Shown in pieces: positions 1-6,940 of a stretch of DNA of 17,723 nt. How positions within the stretch are numbered: position 1 is the first letter of the stretch; the number at the start of each line of letters is the position of its first letter. Source of the stretch: Candidatus Levyibacteriota bacterium (GTDB lineage Bacteria; Patescibacteriota; Microgenomatia; Levybacterales; UBA12049); contig JAHFKE010000022.1 of NCBI GenBank assembly GCA_023245515.1, forward strand, positions 1-17,723. The letters are read 5' to 3'. The notes under the pieces are model-generated. The model saw only the letters and a program-made list of their open reading frames with translations, did not search any database and had not been told where the DNA came from. The position numbers and the translations under genes are program-made.

Positions 1-1
1 G

Positions 2-418
2 AAAAGAATATTATTCGTTTGTATGGATAATGCCGGACGTTCCCAGATGGCAGAGGGATTACTTAATGATTTTGGTGGGGGTAGATTTGAAGTTCGCTCT
101 GCGGGCATCAAGCCCGCCGCCGCCTTGAACCCAGATGCTGTTGCTGTCATGCAGGAGATAGGTATCGATATGAGTCATAATAAAATAAAATCTGTTAGTC
201 TTTTCCGTGCAAGCGTCTTTGATTTTGGAGTTTGTGTCTGCGATGCGAGCAGTGAGCAGTGTCCTATGCCTGCTGGTGGTAAGCGGATTCTTAGATGGAG
301 TTTCCGGGAGCCCTCCGGATTATCAGGAACTCCTGAGCAGAAGATGACAGCATATAGGGACTTGCGGGACGCGATATCGGCCAAGATCAGTAGCGACTTG
401 CTCCCCCTCCTGAGGTGA
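2..418 (+). CDS. arsC: Thioredoxin-type arsenate reductase / LMW protein tyrosine phosphatase, 5' partial
   Basis: The frame is open from base 2, so the gene starts left of the window. The first residues read KRILFVCMDNAGRSQMAEG, the P-loop CX5RS of the low-molecular-weight phosphatase fold, with the nucleophile Cys encoded at 20-22. Starting at the first ATG (23) would delete that Cys and is wrong. Counting from that ATG, Cys73 and Cys80 (CDASSEQC) have the spacing of the second and third redox cysteines of S. aureus-type ArsC (Cys82/Cys89). This supports a thioredoxin-coupled arsenate reductase, reducing arsenate to arsenite in the cytoplasm, rather than a plain phosphatase. The usual Asp-Pro general acid is Glu96-Pro97 here (SFREPSG). 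About 138 residues are visible, close to full length. It ends in TGA. No other arsenic genes are visible, so the operon context is unknown. Confidence 0.85.
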   Translation, partial: KRILFVCMDNAGRSQMAEGLLNDFGGGRFEVRSAGIKPAAALNPDAVAVMQEIGIDMSHNKIKSVSLFRASVFDFGVCVCDASSEQCPMPAGGKRILRWSFREPSGLSGTPEQKMTAYRDLRDAISAKISSDLLPLLR

Positions 419-424
419 ATTATT

Positions 425-453
425 TTGCATTTTGAAGCAAATTATTATAAAAT
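425..453 (+). promoter_or_regulatory. Promoter of tRNA-Gly
   Basis: The -35 is TTGCAT (425-430), the spacer is 17 bp and the -10 is TAAAAT (448-453), with initiation expected near 460. The same two hexamers with the same spacing precede tRNA-Arg at 13693-13721. The predicted 5' leader holds a hairpin GCGGC-gagaa-GCCGC (464-478) just before the mature tRNA, which could matter for 5' processing. Confidence 0.65.
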
Positions 454-485
454 GAATTCTGTTGCGGCGAGAAGCCGCGCTTGCC

Positions 486-557
486 GCGGGTGTAGTTCAG
501 CGGTAGAACATCTGCTTTCCAAGCAGAATGTCAGGGGTTCGATTCCCCTCACCCGCT
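486..557 (+). tRNA. tRNA-Gly (anticodon TCC)
   Basis: The acceptor arms GCGGGTG (486-492) and CACCCGC (550-556) pair fully and the discriminator is T557, usual for bacterial glycine tRNAs. The anticodon stem TCTGC/GCAGA encloses the loop TTTCCAA, so the anticodon is TCC (reads GGA/GGG). The T arm is GGGG-TTCGATT-CCCC-like. The genome does not encode a full CCA end (TCAC follows), so a CCA-adding enzyme is needed. Confidence 0.96.
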
Positions 558-652
558 CACTAGGTTATTCGTTAGTTAGCTCTTAGTTATTCGCCCGTTT
601 CTTACTATGAACCACGAACTAATAACTAGGAACCAGTCATCCATTATCCAAT
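558..652. other. Spacer with degenerate inverted TTAGTTATT-like segments
   Basis: This 95-bp gap has no gene. It contains loose copies of a CTTAGTTATTCG-like phrase in both orientations (about 561-595 against 608-630), which could fold into a bulged hairpin. It may end the tRNA-Gly transcript or be an eroded intergenic repeat. No T-run follows, so I do not call it an intrinsic terminator. Confidence 0.35.
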
Positions 653-1240
653 ATGCAATCCACCGATAACTATAAAAAGCATACTACGGGCAGTCCCCTA
701 CAGCAGTTTTTGATAGACAGATTTTTCTCAACGCTTTTTACGGAGATAAAAAAGTTACAGCCTGAGAGTATTCTAGATGTGGGGTGCGGTGAGGGTTTTA
801 CTCTTCAGAAATTGAAGGACAAAGGTATTGGTAAGAAGCTTGAGGGGATTGAATATCTGGCGCGTGCTATCGAAATTGGCAACCAAATTCATCCGGGTCT
901 GAAACTAAAACAAGGAGATATTTACAATCTGCCTTACAAAGATAATGAGTTCGATCTCGTGCTTTGTACGGAAGTTCTCGAACATCTGGAAGATCCTGAG
1001 AGTGCGCTGAAGGAACTCAAGAGAGTTGCTCAGCGATATTGTGTCATCTCAGTTCCCAATGAGCCATGGTTTATGCTGGGCAATTTCCTGCGGGGTAAGA
1101 ACTTGAGTAGGTGGGGTAATGATATTGAACATATCGGGCATTGGACGCATGCTGGAATTAAGAAATTTGTTGGGAAAGAGCTTGCTGTGGTAACTGCTCA
1201 GGCCCCCCTACCGTGGAGCATATTGGTGGGAGAGAAATAG
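653..1240 (+). CDS. Class I SAM-dependent methyltransferase (UbiE/Methyltransf_11-like)
   Basis: 195 residues. Motif I is ILDVGCGEGFTL (about 40-51), the glycine-rich S-adenosylmethionine loop. The acidic end of beta-2 is IEYLARAIEIG (about 66-76), then GDIYNLPYKDNEFDLVLCTEVLEHLEDPE (split here by function: Asp89 region binds the adenine, 101-115 is motif IV/post-I). This is a complete Rossmann methyltransferase core with a short C-terminal cap. Substrate is not predictable: relatives act on small molecules, quinones, lipids or proteins. It stands alone on the plus strand, and the next gene converges on it. No good Shine-Dalgarno is present; a CATTAT hexamer (642-647) lies 5 nt before the ATG, but without a recognisable -35. 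Confidence 0.85.
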   Translation: MQSTDNYKKHTTGSPLQQFLIDRFFSTLFTEIKKLQPESILDVGCGEGFTLQKLKDKGIGKKLEGIEYLARAIEIGNQIHPGLKLKQGDIYNLPYKDNEFDLVLCTEVLEHLEDPESALKELKRVAQRYCVISVPNEPWFMLGNFLRGKNLSRWGNDIEHIGHWTHAGIKKFVGKELAVVTAQAPLPWSILVGEK

Positions 1241-1318
1241 TTTCTCTCAATTTTCCATTTACCGTTTATTCTCAATCTTTTCGCAAATGGCAAACGGAAA
1301 GTGGTAAATCAAATCCTG

Positions 1319-2311
1319 CTATTCCCTTTCGGCTTCGATACTCTGGAAAATGACCATGATAAAAGAGATGAAGGGAATTGCCAGCAGAGCTCCCGCAACT
1401 CCCATGAGATTTGCTCCCACCGTAATACCAACTATGACCAAGATTGGATTAAGACCTACAGCTTTCTGCATAACATTAGGCACTAGGAAGTTATTCTCTA
1501 CAGCTTGTATCAGAACATAAGCCAATGCTACAAACAGTGCCAATGTTGGCGATACTGTTAGTGCCACAACGATTGACGGGATGGATGAAAGGATAGGCCC
1601 GAGTGTCGGTAGTGCCTCAAGTAGTCCTGCCAATATAGCGAGTGGCAGGGCAAAGGGCAACCCGAGGAGTGTCAGAATGATCCATGTCAGGAGTCCTATG
1701 AAAAAACAGAGGAATAGTTGTCCCCTGAGCCATGCGCCCAATTTTTCGTTCACCTTGTTGAGTGTGCTAAGTACATGAGGGCGGACATCCGATTTGAAGA
1801 GTCTTGCAAATTGCCTATGGAACGAGTCATGGAACATGAGGAGATAGAAGCTGACTATGGCTATGGTCAAGAATGAAAAGACTCCGCCGAATACTTTGGT
1901 CGTGAAGAGAATCGCATTCTTGCCAATGGATGTCAGTTGCCCATCGAAATATCCCTTTAGCTGGGTGGGATCAATTGAAAATCCCAAGCTTTGGGCCGAT
2001 CTATTGATGATTTGGGGGAAATGGTTTATCAGTGAGTCAATTTGCGAAACCGCAAAGGGAATTAGGGGGAAAATGATGCCTGTAAGCAAAAGCAAGACCG
2101 AGAGATATGGTATAAGGACGGAAAGCACTTTTGGAACTCTTCTCTTTCTCAAAAATTCTACCGCAGGCAGCAGTCCGGCCATGACGATGTAGGAGATGAA
2201 AAGCGAAATGATGATTTCGCGTATTTGAATAAAAAACCACCCAGAAGCAATGATGAACAGGGCAAAAATAACTTGATTTTTTATGAGGTAGCTAAAAAAC
2301 TTGTGCAACAT
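1319..2311 (-). CDS. AI-2E / PerM family membrane protein
   Basis: 330 residues from the ATG at 2311. The N-terminus is a hydrophobic hairpin (FALFIIASGWFFIQIREII, then LFISYIVMAGLLPAVEFL), followed by SVLIPYLSVLLLLTGII, a central amphipathic segment with Pro, and a C-terminal set including LLTWIILTLLGLPFALPLAILAGLLEALPTLGPILSSIP. The PTLGPIL turn and the closing GVAGALLAIPFISFIMVIF are hallmarks of the AI-2E transporter superfamily (Pfam PF01594), which includes the E. coli AI-2 exporter TqsA, PerM and Na+/H+ antiporter-like members. The function in this organism is open. A longer frame begins at a TTG at 2353, but that TTG is the first half of a TTGACA -35 box, so I reject it as a start. 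Confidence 0.88.
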   Translation of the reverse strand: MLHKFFSYLIKNQVIFALFIIASGWFFIQIREIIISLFISYIVMAGLLPAVEFLRKRRVPKVLSVLIPYLSVLLLLTGIIFPLIPFAVSQIDSLINHFPQIINRSAQSLGFSIDPTQLKGYFDGQLTSIGKNAILFTTKVFGGVFSFLTIAIVSFYLLMFHDSFHRQFARLFKSDVRPHVLSTLNKVNEKLGAWLRGQLFLCFFIGLLTWIILTLLGLPFALPLAILAGLLEALPTLGPILSSIPSIVVALTVSPTLALFVALAYVLIQAVENNFLVPNVMQKAVGLNPILVIVGITVGANLMGVAGALLAIPFISFIMVIFQSIEAERE

Positions 2312-2323
2312 AACTTCATTATT

Positions 2324-2353
2324 ACTATATGGGAAAAAGAGGCGGTTTGTCAA
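2324..2353 (-). promoter_or_regulatory. Promoter of the AI-2E family gene
   Basis: On the minus strand TTGACA (2353-2348) is followed by an 18-bp spacer and TATAGT (2329-2324). Initiation should fall about 5 nt before the ATG at 2311, giving a nearly leaderless transcript with only a weak GAAG before the start. Confidence 0.7.
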
Positions 2354-2386
2354 ATCCTGAGCTGATACTGGTTACTAAAATGCATC

Positions 2387-2420
2387 TTGACAAGGGGAAA
2401 ATTATTGTCAACAATAATAT
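2387..2420 (+). promoter_or_regulatory. Promoter with palindromic operator before the surface cluster
   Basis: TTGACA (2387-2392) is followed after 17 bp by AACAAT (2410-2415); a second -10-like hexamer TAATAT (2415-2420) ends 6 nt before the ATG at 2427. The interval 2401-2418 is a perfect inverted repeat, ATTATTGT-ca-ACAATAAT, covering the spacer and the -10. A dimeric repressor bound there would block polymerase. The palindrome is seen directly; its role is inference. Confidence 0.55.
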
Positions 2421-2426
2421 TGAGAT

Positions 2427-2678
2427 ATGGCTGATCCTTGGGTGCTCAAAACTGGTGACACAATGACTGGCGCTCTGGGCGTTGGTGGAACTGCAACCAA
2501 TCAAACGATCTTTTCTAGTACCACTGCAACGAACACCTCGGGATCATCAGCCGGCATACAATCTACGATAACCGCCAATCCCCCATCCGCACCTGCTTCT
2601 GGTACGACCTATCGTGGTATGTTCTTTCAGGGACTTACCGATGGCAACGTTACGACCGGTTGGGTTGATCTGGGGTAG
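2427..2678 (+). CDS. Short tail-fibre-like protein
   Basis: 83 residues beginning MADPWVLKTGDTMTGALGVGG. The K-T-G-D-T-M-T-G signature followed by a 'G-L-x-V' strand is typical of phage tail-fibre and collar proteins, where it initiates repeated beta modules. Only one module is present, followed by a Thr/Ser/Ala-rich stretch, and the ORF stops at TAG (2676). It could be a complete small surface or trimerisation protein, or the 5' remnant of a longer fibre. It has no signal peptide or membrane segment. It is the first ORF of the 2427-4334 cluster, preceded by the palindromic promoter. Confidence 0.55.
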   Translation: MADPWVLKTGDTMTGALGVGGTATNQTIFSSTTATNTSGSSAGIQSTITANPPSAPASGTTYRGMFFQGLTDGNVTTGWVDLG

Positions 2679-2712
2679 ATTATTGACAGTAAGAATTGGC
2701 AATGAAATGCAT

Positions 2713-2877
2713 ATGAAGATAGATCTCTTATCACAAAAATTAACCAGACGGGAGTTTTTGATACAAGCAGGACTGTTTATTCTTGTTGCTACCGGAATAT
2801 CGGGCATGCTCAAGCGGTTCTCTTCTCTTGGAAGTAAAGGTGGTAATAAAAGCTCAGGGGGAGGATACGGAAACTAA
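2713..2877 (+). CDS. Twin-arginine signal micropeptide with Gly-rich tail
   Basis: 54 residues from the ATG at 2713 (ATG at 2707 is an in-frame alternative). The sequence MKIDLLSQKLTRREFLIQAG is a Tat-type n-region (T-R-R-E-F-L) followed by the hydrophobic core LFILVATGISGM and then a short tail KRFSSLGSKGGNKSSGGGYGN. Almost the whole product is signal peptide, leaving a tail of about 20 residues rich in Gly, Ser and Lys. From memory, short Tat-signal proteins with Gly/Tyr-rich tails occur in CPR genomes beside beta-helix or fibre-like genes; this is not verified here. It stops 2 nt before the next ATG and in a different frame, so it is not simply the missing signal of the next protein, although it might anchor or escort it. 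Confidence 0.6.
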   Translation: MKIDLLSQKLTRREFLIQAGLFILVATGISGMLKRFSSLGSKGGNKSSGGGYGN

Positions 2878-2879
2878 TT

Positions 2880-4334
2880 ATGGCACGCCTACCTGTCGCC
2901 GGTGAAAAAAATTGGGACAAGATCCTAAATGAGTATCTTTCTGTCGCGCATAAACCTGACGGGACACCCATTCAGGACTCTTCTTTTGGGCCAAACGATG
3001 GATATATCAATGTTAAGGACTATGGTGCTTTAGGTAATAATGCAACTAACGATACAACAGCTATTAATAATGCCCTCGCTGCTGCTGCTAACTTAGTTAC
3101 CACCACAGGACGTGGAGCCGTAGTGTTCTTTCCGGCTGGAGAGTACATGACCAGCGGTGGACATACTCTTCCTGCTTTTTGTCACATTCTCGGATCTGAA
3201 CCGGCTGGTCGGTACTGGGGATACAATGCTACCAATATGCCCCGCGCAACATGCGCCTTGAAGCTTATTGCGGGCTCAGCTCCGACGGCCATGTTCGTAG
3301 CACCTGCCAATTTTGAAGCAGGGTCCGTACGCGATATTAGCTTGCTTGGTAATAACTCCGGTACCAATACCGCGGGTCTTGATTTTAGCAGTTGTACTCT
3401 GGAAGAAAACCTCATCGTAGAGAATGTAGCTATCATTGGCTTTAGTGGTAATGGTGTGCAGGGGCACTTGCTCGCGACGAGGTGGAGCAATTTGTTCGTT
3501 GGGGGCAATAAAAAATATGGCATGAGCTCCACGGGAACTCTTCAGTGGACAGACAGCTGGTTCTCCAACTGCATTTTTAATGGCAATGTTAAGGGTGGAG
3601 TTAATTTTGATGCCACGGTAACCTGCGGTGAGATCATGTTCCTTCAGTGCCGTTTTGAGCGAAGCGGCTGGAATCCCGCTACTCCGGGAAGTGCTGGTGT
3701 TCCTCCGACTCCCGCACCTGGAGGGGTGGGCGCACCCGGTATTCGTATTCAGGGCAATCTAGCAATTGCCAGTTTCGTCAGCTGCTCAACAGACGCCAAC
3801 TCAGGTAATGGTTTGGAAATAATACGGCCAAGCACAGCTGTCAACGCTCATCATATCAACTTTACGGGTTGCCGCTTTAACCGCGACGGCTGGGGCACAG
3901 GCGTAGCGCCTATTCAGAGCTACGCAGGTGTCAAGATAAGCGGAGCTTCCCCCTCATCTTCCGTCGACTATATATCATTTACCAATTGCTTAATCACAGA
4001 AGGACGAGCCAATGATGTCGTTACCCAGCCAACCTACACTCATCCCAAGTATGGTGTATGGTGTGAGAATGCCAACTACTGGACATGGCATGGTGGGGGT
4101 ATCTCAGAGGGAATCACGGGCGGGCAGTTTTATGGAGGCACAGCCGGTTGGGCTGCGTCCAATTGGCGTCCATCTATCATTATGCCGGGGGCCATGGGTC
4201 AGATGGTCATGCCGGTTTGGACCACAGGGACACAGCCCACTGCTGCGCTCAAAGGCAGTATTGGCTTCAACGAGTCACTTAATAGGATTGAAGTATTCAA
4301 CGGTACCGCGTGGAAGTCGTTGACTCCTGTTTAA
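2880..4334 (+). CDS. Pectate-lyase-like right-handed beta-helix surface protein
   Basis: 484 residues. Residues 1-32 form a module (MARLPVAGEKNWDKILNEYL, then SVAHKPDGTPI) that I recall at the start of many CPR and phage surface proteins. Residues 43-100 are the classic opening of Pectate_lyase_3/GH28-like beta-helices (INVKDYGALGNNATNDTTAI, then VVFFPAGEYMTSG). Many short repeats follow with N/G-rich turns and a conserved 'FTNC/FTGCRFN/FLQCRFE' ladder. The last 50 residues (MPVWTTGTQPTAALKGSIGF, ending EVFNGTAWKSLTPV) resemble C-terminal capping modules of phage tail spikes. It probably binds or cleaves a polysaccharide at the cell surface. No own signal peptide. A strong Shine-Dalgarno, AGGGGGAGGA (2856-2865), lies inside the end of the previous ORF, supporting co-translation. 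Confidence 0.78.
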   Translation: MARLPVAGEKNWDKILNEYLSVAHKPDGTPIQDSSFGPNDGYINVKDYGALGNNATNDTTAINNALAAAANLVTTTGRGAVVFFPAGEYMTSGGHTLPAFCHILGSEPAGRYWGYNATNMPRATCALKLIAGSAPTAMFVAPANFEAGSVRDISLLGNNSGTNTAGLDFSSCTLEENLIVENVAIIGFSGNGVQGHLLATRWSNLFVGGNKKYGMSSTGTLQWTDSWFSNCIFNGNVKGGVNFDATVTCGEIMFLQCRFERSGWNPATPGSAGVPPTPAPGGVGAPGIRIQGNLAIASFVSCSTDANSGNGLEIIRPSTAVNAHHINFTGCRFNRDGWGTGVAPIQSYAGVKISGASPSSSVDYISFTNCLITEGRANDVVTQPTYTHPKYGVWCENANYWTWHGGGISEGITGGQFYGGTAGWAASNWRPSIIMPGAMGQMVMPVWTTGTQPTAALKGSIGFNESLNRIEVFNGTAWKSLTPV

Positions 4335-4456
4335 AACACCTCTTCAAGTAACCGAGCGTTGCGTTTGTTGGCAACACGTAACTTTCAACTTTATAACTTT
4401 ATAGTGTCTTGCGCTATTGTGTTTTGAAAGCGGGGCAGTATATACTTTTCTTATAG
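4335..4456. other. Spacer with AACTTT tandem repeats
   Basis: After the beta-helix gene there is a small hairpin GTTGC-gtttgttg-GCAAC without a T-run, then three closely spaced copies of AACTTT (4380-4402), two of them as AACTTTAT. The repeats lie just upstream of the -35 of the RNase gene and could be a regulator site. Nothing else is visible. Confidence 0.3.
4417..4446 (+). promoter_or_regulatory. Promoter of the beta-CASP RNase gene
   Basis: TTGTGT (4417-4422), 18-bp spacer, TATACT (4441-4446). The -10 ends 10 nt before the ATG, so the leader should be only 3-4 nt. No Shine-Dalgarno is present. Confidence 0.6.
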
Positions 4457-5794
4457 ATGAAAAAAATTAAATTTTTAGGAGCTTCGGGAGGAGTGACAGG
4501 GTCTTCTTTTCTTCTGACTGCACAGGATGATAGTCAGCTTCTTGTAGACTTCGGTATTTTTCAGGGCCCTCGGGAAGTTTCGGATCTTAACTATAAGCAG
4601 CTTGATTTCAATCCTTCAAGTGTCAAAGGTGTCATCCTGACGCACGCTCATTTGGATCATTGTGGAAGACTTCCTCTTTTGGTCTTTGGCGGATTTCAAG
4701 GCAGGGTTTATATGACCGCTCCTACTGCCGCTCTCATCGAAGTCATATTGAGGGATGCTGCGAAGATTGCTCAAGAAAAGACTGACTACGTGCCTCTTTA
4801 TGGATCAGACGAGGTAGAAAAAGTGCTGAAGATGGTGGAGGTGGTAGAATACGAAAAGGAATTTTCTGTAGGGTCTCTAAATGTGAAGTTCAAAGATGCA
4901 GGACATATCTTGGGATCGGCAAGTATTGAGGTAGTGGATACCGCTGACAAGAAAAAGATTGTCTTCAGCGGTGATCTGGGTAACACTCCTGAGGATATTA
5001 TAAAACCAGCAGTCTATAGTGATGATGCGGACTATGTAGTTATGGAGACGACTTATGGTGACGAGAGGCATCCTGAGGAAGATCCTTCACAGATTATTAT
5101 GGAGGAAATAAATAAAATTGAAGATGGCAGCGGCGTACTTCTGATTCCCGCATTCTCTCTGGAAAGAACGCAGGAAATTTTACATAGAATTCACCATCTG
5201 AAGAAAGATGGAAAAATACGCGCAGATACACCTGTCTTTATGGATAGCCCTATGGGAATACGTGCTACTGAAATTTTTGGACAATTCAGAGAATTTTATA
5301 ACGAGGAGATGCAGGGTCACATAGATGATCCTTTTAATTTTGAGGGCCTTGCTTCAACGATTGAGGCACGTGACAGTAAAGACATCATTAAGGCAATGGA
5401 GCCTAAGGTCATCGTCGCGGGATCGGGTATGATGTCCGGAGGTCGCATTCTCCATCATGCAGTTAACTACTTACCTCTTGATACGACCTCAATCCTTTTC
5501 GTTGGCTTCCAAGCAGAAGGCACTCTAGGAAGGGCAATTCTTCACGGCGCAAAGACTGTGAGGATTTATGATAAGCAGGTGATTGTCCGTGCCAAGGTTC
5601 GTGAGACGACGATGAGTTCTCATGCCGATCAGTCCAAGCTTTTGTTGTGGCTGGGTCATATTAAGGGGGTTAAGAAAGTATTTCTCGCTCATGGAGAGCA
5701 AAGCAAGCGAATGGCTTTTGCACAAAAGGTAAAGGAGGAGCTACATATTCAGGATATAGCAATGCCTTTAGTTGGGGAAGAGCACATGCTTTGA
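4457..5794 (+). CDS. Beta-CASP metallo-beta-lactamase ribonuclease (CPSF/YSH1-like)
   Basis: 445 residues, full length. Metal ligands are all present: THAHLDHCGR (His63, His65, Asp67, His68), His150 (AGHILGSAS), Asp173 (FSGDLG), and the beta-CASP motifs Glu197/Thr (METTYGDERH), PAFSLERTQE (232-240), AGSGMMSGGR (321-330), SSHAD (His389) and LAHGE (His412). Such enzymes process or degrade RNA with a two-zinc site: archaeal and bacterial relatives act as endonucleases and 5'-3' exonucleases. The domain order is lactamase (1-about 200), beta-CASP insert (about 210-370) and lactamase return, with no KH domain. The stop converges on the next gene with a 15-bp gap and no obvious terminator. It may be the main RNA-decay nuclease of this type, but other copies could exist outside the window. 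Confidence 0.92.
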   Translation: MKKIKFLGASGGVTGSSFLLTAQDDSQLLVDFGIFQGPREVSDLNYKQLDFNPSSVKGVILTHAHLDHCGRLPLLVFGGFQGRVYMTAPTAALIEVILRDAAKIAQEKTDYVPLYGSDEVEKVLKMVEVVEYEKEFSVGSLNVKFKDAGHILGSASIEVVDTADKKKIVFSGDLGNTPEDIIKPAVYSDDADYVVMETTYGDERHPEEDPSQIIMEEINKIEDGSGVLLIPAFSLERTQEILHRIHHLKKDGKIRADTPVFMDSPMGIRATEIFGQFREFYNEEMQGHIDDPFNFEGLASTIEARDSKDIIKAMEPKVIVAGSGMMSGGRILHHAVNYLPLDTTSILFVGFQAEGTLGRAILHGAKTVRIYDKQVIVRAKVRETTMSSHADQSKLLLWLGHIKGVKKVFLAHGEQSKRMAFAQKVKEELHIQDIAMPLVGEEHML

Positions 5795-5809
5795 TGCGTA
5801 GGGTTAGGA

Positions 5810-6889
5810 CTAGGTTATAGCAAGGGTTGTCGGTGTTCCCATAAATCTTCCGTAGTGTTCCCCCGCTTTCTCCAGGGAATCTTCTTCTGCCTTACTGAGT
5901 GGAATGAATGGATTGAGCGTTATTATGATTCCACTTTTTTTGATGGTCCTTTTCCATGTTCCTACTACTCTACCGTTGATAACAACGGTGGAAAGAAACA
6001 TTCCATTATTGCCGGGGACTATTTTGTTGGCGTGAAGCTTCTCAAGCCCATGGCTCCGGTCTGTGTATCCGAGCATGTATTCGTCAAATCCGGGAAGAAG
6101 ATATGCTGAAGGAGTGTGGTTAAGTTCGGGAAGATCTTTACTCATCCAGTATGTTTTGCCGTCAACTACTTCCTGTCTGAGATCTTGACTTACTGCACCC
6201 AGTCCAGCTCTGACATCTGAGACTTTCAGTCCTGCCCACCAAGCGAAGTCATGGAGTGTGGCGGGGCCGTGACTGGTGAAGTATCGCATGATAAGTTCTC
6301 GCAATGCTTCTTCTCTGTTGAACTGTCTCGTTTTAGGTACCCATTCATCGATGAGGACAAAGGTTTGTTGTTTTTCTTGCAATGGCCCGAAGCAGATAAG
6401 ACCAGTCTGTGCAGCATGTCCGAGGAGATGATATCCCCGCTGATCTGCCGTAGTAACGCCCCCCTTTTCGAGAACCTCTAACATCTCTGCGCGCATGAGT
6501 TGTTTGCCCCCGCGCAAAGCATCTTCAAATAATTCTGCACTCTTTCTAATCACTTTCTCATCTATATCCAGCTGCGCATATCTTCCCACTGCACCCTTTA
6601 TAATGCGTGGGGTGCAGAGCTCAAGCATCCAGCGGATATCCTCAGGCGCGATGAAGTGGAGTGTCCCCCGCATGGGCCACGTGCGGACGATCTTTCTGTC
6701 GGCAAGTGCCTGTTTCACATTTTCCACAGTGACATTTGGCGTACGCAGTCCCACAGACCAGAGAGCGCCGGGAAAGTCTTGTGCTTGCACAGCTCCCATC
6801 CATCTGACGACATCTTCAGGCTTGGTAAATTTGAAATGAGAGATCTGCTGGTTATAGAGACGATAACGAATGATATCTGAAGAAGTCAT
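5810..6889 (-). CDS. AlkZ/YcaQ-like winged-helix DNA glycosylase family protein (HTH_42)
   Basis: 359 residues. Residues 33-49 (AVQAQDFPGALWSVGLR) match the start of the HTH_42 family (formerly DUF1006) and contain Gln35-Ala-Gln37, the place of the catalytic Q-x-Q/Q-x-D motif of AlkZ and YcaQ, which remove bulky or crosslinked alkylated bases from DNA. Residues 68-90 (KIVRTWPMRGTLHFIAPEDI) and the C-terminal AYLLPGFDEYMLGYTDR with VVINGRVVGTW are further family signatures. A role in repair of alkylated DNA or resistance to a genotoxin is likely, with substrate unproven. It has its own promoter although it lies 51 bp after a gene on the same strand. Confidence 0.85.
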   Translation of the reverse strand: MTSSDIIRYRLYNQQISHFKFTKPEDVVRWMGAVQAQDFPGALWSVGLRTPNVTVENVKQALADRKIVRTWPMRGTLHFIAPEDIRWMLELCTPRIIKGAVGRYAQLDIDEKVIRKSAELFEDALRGGKQLMRAEMLEVLEKGGVTTADQRGYHLLGHAAQTGLICFGPLQEKQQTFVLIDEWVPKTRQFNREEALRELIMRYFTSHGPATLHDFAWWAGLKVSDVRAGLGAVSQDLRQEVVDGKTYWMSKDLPELNHTPSAYLLPGFDEYMLGYTDRSHGLEKLHANKIVPGNNGMFLSTVVINGRVVGTWKRTIKKSGIIITLNPFIPLSKAEEDSLEKAGEHYGRFMGTPTTLAIT

Positions 6890-6896
6890 AAGGTTT

Positions 6897-6902
6897 ATTA
6901 TA
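6897..6902 (-). promoter_or_regulatory. -10 box of the AlkZ-like gene
   Basis: A perfect TATAAT on the minus strand ends 7 nt before the ATG at 6889 (6890-6896 between them). The -35 is poor (GGATCA-like at 17 bp). The spacing predicts a leaderless transcript. Confidence 0.6.
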
Positions 6903-6940
6903 CTTCAAGATCACGCTGATGATCCTATGCTTTATCTAAT

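Noticed and set aside
1255..1304. Bidirectional terminator between the methyltransferase and the AI-2E gene
   Set aside because: CCATTTACCGTTT pairs with AAACGGAAAGTGG at 11 of 13 positions, but the loop is 24 nt, the stem is AT-rich and no T-run follows on either strand.
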